Assembly (NCBI GenBank): GCA_963753905.1
Contig: CAVWDZ010000001.1
Location: forward strand, 2,108,001 to 2,172,000
Length of the DNA stretch: 64,000 bases
Source: Bog-756 sp963753905
GTDB lineage: Bacteria; Actinomycetota; Acidimicrobiia; Acidimicrobiales; RAAP-2
Reading direction: 5' to 3'
In this document: piece after piece, positions 59,475-64,000 of the stretch
Position numbering within the stretch: position 1 is the first letter of the stretch
Layout of the letters: each line of letters opens with the position of its first letter
The notes under the pieces: model-generated
The model's database searches: none
The model's input: only the letters and a program-made list of their open reading frames with translations
What the model was told of the DNA's origin: nothing
Position numbers and translations under genes: made by a program

Positions 59475-59980
59475 GCTGCAGACGGGTGCATGCGTCGGAA
59501 ACTCTCGAGAATCCGGCTCCGCTCTCGTTCGCTGAGCACGCCGGCGAAGGGCGAGTTCTGGCGAAGCTCTTTGCCCTGGTCCGAGCGGGAGGTGATCACT
59601 TCGAGCAGCTCATCGATGGGGCCGTTGAGGAGCTGCTCCCACTCGCCCAGGCGCTGCGCAGCCACGCCACGAGGGTGGGCGGCCTGAAGCCGTCGGAGGC
59701 TCGCACGCGCCCGTCGAATGGTGCGTTCGGGGTCAACCAGGAGTCGCCTTGCGACGGCCTGGTGGAGCCACAGGCTCCGGACTTGGTCTCGCGTAGGTGG
59801 CCGCCTGTCGCGATAACGCAGGACGTCCTCACGCCGAACCCGGCGGTGAGTCCCGACGCTGAAGCACGGGAGGGACCCCCTGTCGCACAGGTTGACCACG
59901 TGCTGCCTGGAGGTCCCCAGGAGAGTGCTGGCCACCCCTGTGGAAATCAGGTCATCGAGACTCGGATCACCCCTGCTCAT
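59471..59980 (-). CDS. Excisionase/MerR-type HTH protein, probable antitoxin
   Basis: This 169-residue protein starts at ATG 59980 (MSRGDPSLDDLI). The N-terminal part is a helix-turn-helix of the excisionase family (GVASTLLGTSRQHVVNLCDRGSLPCFSVGTHRRVRREDVLRY). The rest is helical and rich in Arg, with ARASLRRLQAAHPRGVAAQRLGEWEQLLNGPIDELLEVI near the middle and a C-terminal LSERERSRILESFRRMH. It is translated together with the nucleotidyltransferase through ATGA, the usual antitoxin-first order. A palindrome over its own -10 box suggests self-repression. The upstream extension to 60031 is unlikely because the promoter lies there. Confidence 0.75.
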   Translation of the reverse strand: MSRGDPSLDDLISTGVASTLLGTSRQHVVNLCDRGSLPCFSVGTHRRVRREDVLRYRDRRPPTRDQVRSLWLHQAVARRLLVDPERTIRRARASLRRLQAAHPRGVAAQRLGEWEQLLNGPIDELLEVITSRSDQGKELRQNSPFAGVLSERERSRILESFRRMHPSAA

Positions 59981-59988
59981 GCCACTCA

Positions 59989-60017
59989 ACACTACCGTGT
60001 AAACGCAACAAACACAA
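59989..60017 (-). promoter_or_regulatory. Promoter and operator of the HTH/nucleotidyltransferase pair
   Basis: On the minus strand TTGTGT (60017-60012) and TAGTGT (59994-59989) are separated by exactly 17 bases, and the -10 ends eight bases before ATG 59980, so the mRNA is near-leaderless. ACACTACCGTGT at 59989-60000 has 4-bp inverted arms covering the -10 and is a good candidate operator for the HTH protein. Confidence 0.5.
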
Positions 60018-60125
60018 TGACTGGGACACACGTGTGGATGGACGGCCAGGTCACGTGATGGTCGATGACCACTCGAGGGCGATAGAGAAGGGCCGGATGG
60101 CTCCGGCGGATCGGCCTGCTAGCTC

Positions 60126-60149
60126 ACTCCCACCTGACTCACCGCCCGG
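60126..60149. repeat. 24-bp direct repeat, right copy
   Basis: This copy is identical to 58830-58853 and ends one base before the MFS gene stop codon. The accompanying 14-mer TGGCTCCGGCGGAT lies at 60098-60111, on the inner side, as in the left copy. Together the copies frame about 1.3 kb. Confidence 0.85.
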
Positions 60150-60150
60150 T

Positions 60151-61461
60151 TCATGCCACGCGGGACTCGGCCTCCCGGACAGCAATTGCTCCCCGCTCAT
60201 CCGTGATCCCGCCGTCGGCCGCGCCGTCCGCTGCCTCATCTGCTCTCCGCAGCCCGGCCTGGTGCCGCCACATGAGCAGGCCGGCGGCCACCACTGTGGC
60301 CAGCGACCCGGCGAGGAGCGCGCCCCGCGGGCTGGTCCGCTGGGCGATGAGCCCGACCAGGGGGGCCCCGATCGGGGTCGTGCCCAGGAACGCCATCGCG
60401 TACAGGGCCATCACCCGTCCGCGCATCCCCGGCTCCGAGTTGAGTTGCAGGGTCGCGTTGGCCGTTGCAACGAAGCCGACCGATGCCGCACCCATGGCCA
60501 CGATGAGGAGGGATGCCACGAGCAGGCTGGGCGCGACGGCGACGGCGCCGAGCAGGGCGCCGAAGGCCAGGGCCAGGACCTGGAGCAACCGCGGTGTCGG
60601 CCGGGCCCGGTGGGCGACGAGCAGGCCACCGATCACCGCGCCGGCCCCCATGCACGAGGTCAACAGCGAGTAGCTGCCCGCACCGCCATGGAACGTCTCT
60701 TTGGCGAGAAGAGCCAGGGTCACGGTGAAGTTGTAGGCGAAGATCCCGATGAGGGCGACGGCCAGCAGCGTGTTGCGGAGCAGCGGCGTGCCCCAGACGT
60801 AGCGGAAGCCCTCCCGGATCTGACCCCGCGCCCCGACCACCCGCTGGGTCGGGTGCAGGTCGCGCACGCGCATCATGGCCAGCCCGATCAGTACGGCAAC
60901 GTACGAGGCCGCGTTGACGAAGAAGCAGACGCCCAGACCGAACAGGGTGATGATCACACCCCCGATGGCCGGGCCGATCACCCGTGAGCTGTTCATGATC
61001 ACCGAGTTGAGGCTGACCGCGTTGGGAAGATCGTCGCGCCCGACCATCTCGATCATGAACGTCTGGCGGGCGGGGTTGTCGAACAGGTTGACGACCCCGA
61101 GCAGGGTGGCCATGAGGTACACCTGCCAGAGCACCACCTCGTGCGAGACGACCAGAGCACCGAGGACGAGAGCGAGGAGTGCGCCGGCGGACTGGGTCAC
61201 GAACAGCAGCCTGCGCTTGTCGACCCGGTCTGCCACCAGCCCGCCGACCGGACCGAAGATGAGCATGGGCAGGAACTGCAGACCGACCACGATGCCGAGA
61301 TCCACCCCGGAGCCGGTCAGGTGGAGGACGAGCCAGGCCTGGGCCACCGACTGCATCCAGGTGCCGGACACCGAGATGAGCTGCGCGATGAAGTAGATCC
61401 GGAAATTCCGGATCCGGAGGGAGCTGAACGTCCGGTGGACCGCGCCGGCGACCGCGGTCAC
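60151..61461 (-). CDS. MFS exporter (EntS-like family)
   Basis: This 436-residue membrane protein has about 12 spans. It shows the MFS_3 features NFRIYFIAQLISVSGTWMQSVAQAWLVLHLTGS, loop 2-3 GPVGGLVADRVDKRRLL, NLFDNPARQTFMIEMVGRDDLPNAVSLNSVIMNSSRVIGPAIGG and the second-half NSEPGMRGRVMALYAMAFLGTTPIGAPLVG. These are typical of EntS-type exporters of siderophores or drugs. GTG 61461 overlaps the MarR stop (GTGA), so its expression follows the regulator. The soluble C-terminal tail is rich in Ala, Glu and Arg. Confidence 0.92.
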   Translation of the reverse strand: MTAVAGAVHRTFSSLRIRNFRIYFIAQLISVSGTWMQSVAQAWLVLHLTGSGVDLGIVVGLQFLPMLIFGPVGGLVADRVDKRRLLFVTQSAGALLALVLGALVVSHEVVLWQVYLMATLLGVVNLFDNPARQTFMIEMVGRDDLPNAVSLNSVIMNSSRVIGPAIGGVIITLFGLGVCFFVNAASYVAVLIGLAMMRVRDLHPTQRVVGARGQIREGFRYVWGTPLLRNTLLAVALIGIFAYNFTVTLALLAKETFHGGAGSYSLLTSCMGAGAVIGGLLVAHRARPTPRLLQVLALAFGALLGAVAVAPSLLVASLLIVAMGAASVGFVATANATLQLNSEPGMRGRVMALYAMAFLGTTPIGAPLVGLIAQRTSPRGALLAGSLATVVAAGLLMWRHQAGLRRADEAADGAADGGITDERGAIAVREAESRVA

Positions 61462-61997
61462 GACGCCGCCCCGTCGACCAACCGCTCGAGCAGCGCGGTC
61501 AGGTTGGAGAGATCGTCCCGCTCGGCCGGGTCGAGACGGTGGAGTTGCCCAGCCAGGAAGGCATCCTTGCGGGACCTGCTCTTCCGGAGGACCGCTCTGC
61601 CGGATTCACTCACCTGCACCCGGGCCACCCTTCGGTCGGTCGGATCGGCTCCCCGGACGACGTACCCGAGCGTCTCGAGGCCCGCGACGACGCGGGTCAT
61701 CGAGGGGGGCTGCACCGACTCGTGGACGGCCAGCTCTCCCAAGGTCGGCGAACCGAGACGCTCGATGCTGGACAGAGCCGACGACTGCGAGGCGGTGAGA
61801 GCACCGGCGGTCTGCTGGCGGAGCCGCCGGTGCAGCCGGGTCACCGCAAGCCGCAGCCGCGAGGCGAGCTCGGCCTCGTCGGCGGCGAGGGCCACTCCGG
61901 CGTCGGCGCGAGCCGGCTCTGGCGCTGGGTCTGCGCGATCTGCTCGGGCTGCTTGTACCCGGGCCGGAGGCGGATCTACTCGGGAGGGCGATGGCAC
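61458..61997 (-). CDS. MarR-family transcriptional regulator
   Basis: This 179-residue winged-helix protein shows LRLAVTRLHRRLRQQTAGALTASQSSALSSIERLGSPTLGELAVHESVQPPSMTRVVAGLETLGYVVRGADPTDRRVARVQVSESGRAVL, the full MarR core with the DxR wing. The N-terminal 40 residues are Pro/Ala/Arg-rich and precede the family domain. GTG 61997 is six bases behind the -10 box TATACT. A palindrome over this promoter is the probable binding site. The regulator very likely represses itself and the overlapping MFS gene until an effector, possibly the exported compound, binds. Confidence 0.93.
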   Translation of the reverse strand: MPSPSRVDPPPARVQAARADRADPAPEPARADAGVALAADEAELASRLRLAVTRLHRRLRQQTAGALTASQSSALSSIERLGSPTLGELAVHESVQPPSMTRVVAGLETLGYVVRGADPTDRRVARVQVSESGRAVLRKSRSRKDAFLAGQLHRLDPAERDDLSNLTALLERLVDGAAS

Positions 61998-62003
61998 GTT
62001 TGC

Positions 62004-62026
62004 AGTATAGTTAGTTCCGCTAACTA
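62004..62026 (-). promoter_or_regulatory. MarR promoter and operator
   Basis: TATACT (62009-62004, minus strand) ends six bases before GTG 61997, predicting a leaderless mRNA. TAGTTAG-TTCCG-CTAACTA at 62008-62026 has perfect 7-bp inverted arms overlapping the upstream edge of the -10, a typical MarR dimer site. Confidence 0.6.
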
Positions 62027-62080
62027 ATGCTCCGGGTCGCTATACCCTGACAACCAGCGTCGGTGTCTAGTCCTTTCTCA

Positions 62081-62148
62081 GAATTGGCGATACGGCCTAT
62101 GCATACGGCGTATATGTATATGAGATATACGAAATTGGCGAAACGGCC
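62081..62148. repeat. AT-rich intergenic element with direct and inverted repeats
   Basis: AATTGGCGA-T-ACGGCC (62082-62097) and AATTGGCGA-A-ACGGCC (62133-62148) are near-identical direct repeats 51 bases apart. Between them CGTATAT and ATATACG (62109-62131) form a perfect 7-bp inverted repeat. The stretch is strikingly AT-rich for this genome and lies between the acyltransferase end and the MarR promoter. Confidence 0.6.
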
Positions 62149-62165
62149 CTCCTCGGACTGCGGGC

Positions 62166-64000
62166 TCAACCCTCACGACCCAGCGCGGCCAGCTGCGGCA
62201 GGATCTTCGGCGCCAGGTACGCCCCCCCGTCCAGGGTGGTGTGGATCCCGTCCGGCTGGCGCACCACCTTTCCGCCGATGGTCCAGGTGAACCGACCGTG
62301 CGGGTCGAGGTACTCGTGCAGCGGCACCACCGCCACCCTGCCCGGGTCGCGTGCGGCCACCGCTGTGATGATCCGGTTGAGCTGGTCCACGCGGGCAGGG
62401 TCGTCGGCCGGCCAGGAACCGCCGTCGGGTTGCTCGCCGTTGTCGAAGTAGGGGGCGGTGAAGAGGCCCACCTTCGCCCCACCGGAACCGAGGATGGCCA
62501 CTGCCCGCTCGAGCTGCATCGTCTCGTAGGCGTCGAAGGCGGGATCGCCCAGATGCTGCCATCGACCCTCGTACGTCCGGTCCTGGACCTCCCACCAACC
62601 GATGATCAGGCCGACCACCTGGGGGTGCAGTTGGCGGATGTCGTCGGCCCACCAGGACGGCCACAGCGGGCAATTGGGAAATGGGTCTCCGACGACGCCG
62701 CGGTCCTCGAGCGGAAGGGCGAGGGCGACTCCACAGCCGACGTGGGAGCGGCCGCCGAGATCGACTCCGTACCGCACGGCGTAGGGGGCCAACCCGACCC
62801 CCACGGTCAGGGCGAGCGAGTCCCCGACCAGGAGGGTGCGGACGCGGCTGCCTGCACCGGCGAAGGAGGACACCTGGACCGCCTGCCACTCGGCGCGCAC
62901 TGCGGCCGGTCCCGAGGGGGCGACCGGCGTTGCGGACGCGGCGGGCACCACGCTCATCGCGGCAACCACGGCGGCAGTCACGGCAACCGCGGCGGGCGCG
63001 AGGGCGCGGGCGGAGCGCCAGAAGGTCCCGAGCATGATCGGCCGTTCGAGTAGGGCGAAGCTGACGACGGCGAGCCCGAGGGTGCAGGCGGTACGCACGG
63101 CCAGGAGGTCCGCCCCGCTCAATCCGGTCCGCTCGGCGTCGACGAACACGGTGACCGGGAAGTGCCAGAGGTAGACGCCATAGGAGATGGAGCCCAACCA
63201 CACCAGCGGTGACAGCGAGAGGACCCGGGCCAAGCCGGAGCGTGGAAGGCACACCACGGCGGTGATGACCGCCGCAGTCGAGAGGGCGACCAGGGCGAAC
63301 CCGCCCCGGTACGCGGCCGCCGACGTCCCGGTCAGCGTGCAGGAGAGGACGACGAGCACGGCCATACCGGCCAGGCCTGCGGCCGCCACGCCACGGCGGG
63401 CCCGAATGCTGCGGGCGACCGGGTCCATCCCCTCCTGACCCCTGCGCAGCTGGACGATGGTGAGCGCGCAGGCCAGCGCCGCGCCGACCAGGATGCACTG
63501 GGCGTGGGTGTCGGTGCCGAAGTAGAGGCGGGTGGTATTGGCGGATGGGTTGTAGAGGAGGGCCATCTCGAGCGCCGAGGCCAGCGCGCCGGCCAGCGAG
63601 ACGACCAACAGGGCCCGGACCCCGCGGACCACGCTCCGGCTCAGGCTCATCACCGCCAGCACCACGAAGGGCCACACCAGGTAGAACTGCTCCTCGACGG
63701 CCAGCGACCAGATGTGGGTGAGCGGGGATGGCGGCGAGGTGCTCGTGAAGTAGCTGCCGCTGGCGGCGATCTGCCACCAGTTGGAGAAATAGCCCAGCGA
63801 CGAGAGGACGCTCATCCGGAAGTCGGGGTACTGGCCGACGGGCTCGGCAAACCGGACCACCAGACTGACCACCACCAGGATGACGATCAACGCCGGGAGC
63901 AGTCTGCGGGCACGCCGCAGCCAGAAGCCGGCGAGGCCGATCCGGCCGCGCCCCCGGAACTCGCCGACCAGGAGCCCGGTGATGAGGAAGCCCGAGAGGA
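62166..64000 (-). CDS. Acyltransferase-3 / SGNH fusion protein (OafA-like), 5' end cut by window edge
   Basis: The minus strand is open from 64000 to the stop at 62166 (at least 611 residues). The first part is a multi-span acyltransferase-3 domain lacking only its N-terminal spans (SGFLITGLLVGEFRGRGRIG, FWLRRARRLLPAL, LSSLGYFSNWWQIA, SPLTHIWSLAVEEQFYLVWPFVV). After a linker comes an SGNH hydrolase domain with VRTLLVGDSLALTVGVGLAPYA (Ser of GDSL), CGVALALP, VVGLIIGWWEVQDRTYEG and the DGIHTTLDGG catalytic Asp/His. Such proteins O-acetylate cell-surface polysaccharides, with the SGNH domain on the outer side. Confidence 0.92.
   Translation of the reverse strand, partial: LSGFLITGLLVGEFRGRGRIGLAGFWLRRARRLLPALIVILVVVSLVVRFAEPVGQYPDFRMSVLSSLGYFSNWWQIAASGSYFTSTSPPSPLTHIWSLAVEEQFYLVWPFVVLAVMSLSRSVVRGVRALLVVSLAGALASALEMALLYNPSANTTRLYFGTDTHAQCILVGAALACALTIVQLRRGQEGMDPVARSIRARRGVAAAGLAGMAVLVVLSCTLTGTSAAAYRGGFALVALSTAAVITAVVCLPRSGLARVLSLSPLVWLGSISYGVYLWHFPVTVFVDAERTGLSGADLLAVRTACTLGLAVVSFALLERPIMLGTFWRSARALAPAAVAVTAAVVAAMSVVPAASATPVAPSGPAAVRAEWQAVQVSSFAGAGSRVRTLLVGDSLALTVGVGLAPYAVRYGVDLGGRSHVGCGVALALPLEDRGVVGDPFPNCPLWPSWWADDIRQLHPQVVGLIIGWWEVQDRTYEGRWQHLGDPAFDAYETMQLERAVAILGSGGAKVGLFTAPYFDNGEQPDGGSWPADDPARVDQLNRIITAVAARDPGRVAVVPLHEYLDPHGRFTWTIGGKVVRQPDGIHTTLDGGAYLAPKILPQLAALGREG

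Noticed and set aside
1..64000. CRISPR arrays, rRNA operons, prophage or IS elements
   Set aside because: No regularly spaced repeats, rRNA-like segments, transposase, integrase or phage structural genes were seen.

Overview
The window is a stretch of chromosome from a very GC-rich actinobacterium. Many start codons are GTG and most operon genes are joined by ATGA or GTGA overlaps. Two tiny ribosomal proteins known from actinobacteria, bS22 and bL37, are present. The gene order eno-ftsB-DUF501-ppx, with mazG and mfd beside it, and rsmA-ispE beside tatD-metG-rsmI, is the order I recall from Mycobacterium tuberculosis (about Rv0972c to Rv1026). Extracellular proteins built from two-cysteine CP-x-C repeats suggest the class Acidimicrobiia, but that placement is an inference.

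Layout. 1-3500: polysaccharide glycosyltransferases, cut by the left edge. 3490-17090: a long minus-strand housekeeping block (ppx, DUF501, ftsB-like, eno, mazG, a PpiC/SurA-like lipoprotein, mfd, pth, rplY, prs, and a glmU that lacks most of its acetyltransferase half). 17237-23932: a plus-strand acyl-CoA carboxylase / AtuA / acyl-CoA dehydrogenase operon of the atu/liu type. 24091-30536: three secreted or pilin-like proteins, one a 1149-residue minor pilin with nine two-cysteine repeats. 30625-35598: typA, a DinB-family protein, tRNA-Gln, an OmpR-type two-component system and bS22. 35615-42202: ispE, rsmA, an RlpA-like protein, tatD, metG, rsmI, DUF192 and bL37. 42280-49964: a phosphodiesterase, an unknown protein, a PfkB kinase, aminopeptidase N, a GDT1-family protein, an AhpD-like protein and a methyltransferase. 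50040-54114: a lone methyltransferase and a glycosyltransferase / methyltransferase / toroid-protein triad. 54232-57466: an NRAMP-related transporter and a free-standing MgtE sensor domain. 57586-64000: an acyl-CoA dehydrogenase, a toxin-antitoxin-like pair between 24-bp direct repeats, a MarR-controlled MFS exporter, and an acyltransferase-SGNH protein cut by the right edge.

Two themes run through the window. First, most first-in-operon genes have a hexamer of the form TANNNT, usually preceded by GG, ending 6-10 bases before the start codon. This is the signature of leaderless transcription, and in two divergent gene pairs the two -10 boxes overlap. Second, several essential genes (mfd, ispE, typA) and the sensor kinase carry single-base indels, some in runs of G. 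This looks more like uncorrected sequencing or assembly error than gene decay.

No rRNA, CRISPR array, prophage or insertion sequence was seen. No gene-free stretch exceeds about 300 bases; the longest, 55906-56176, holds only GC-rich low-complexity sequence and no riboswitch I recognise.
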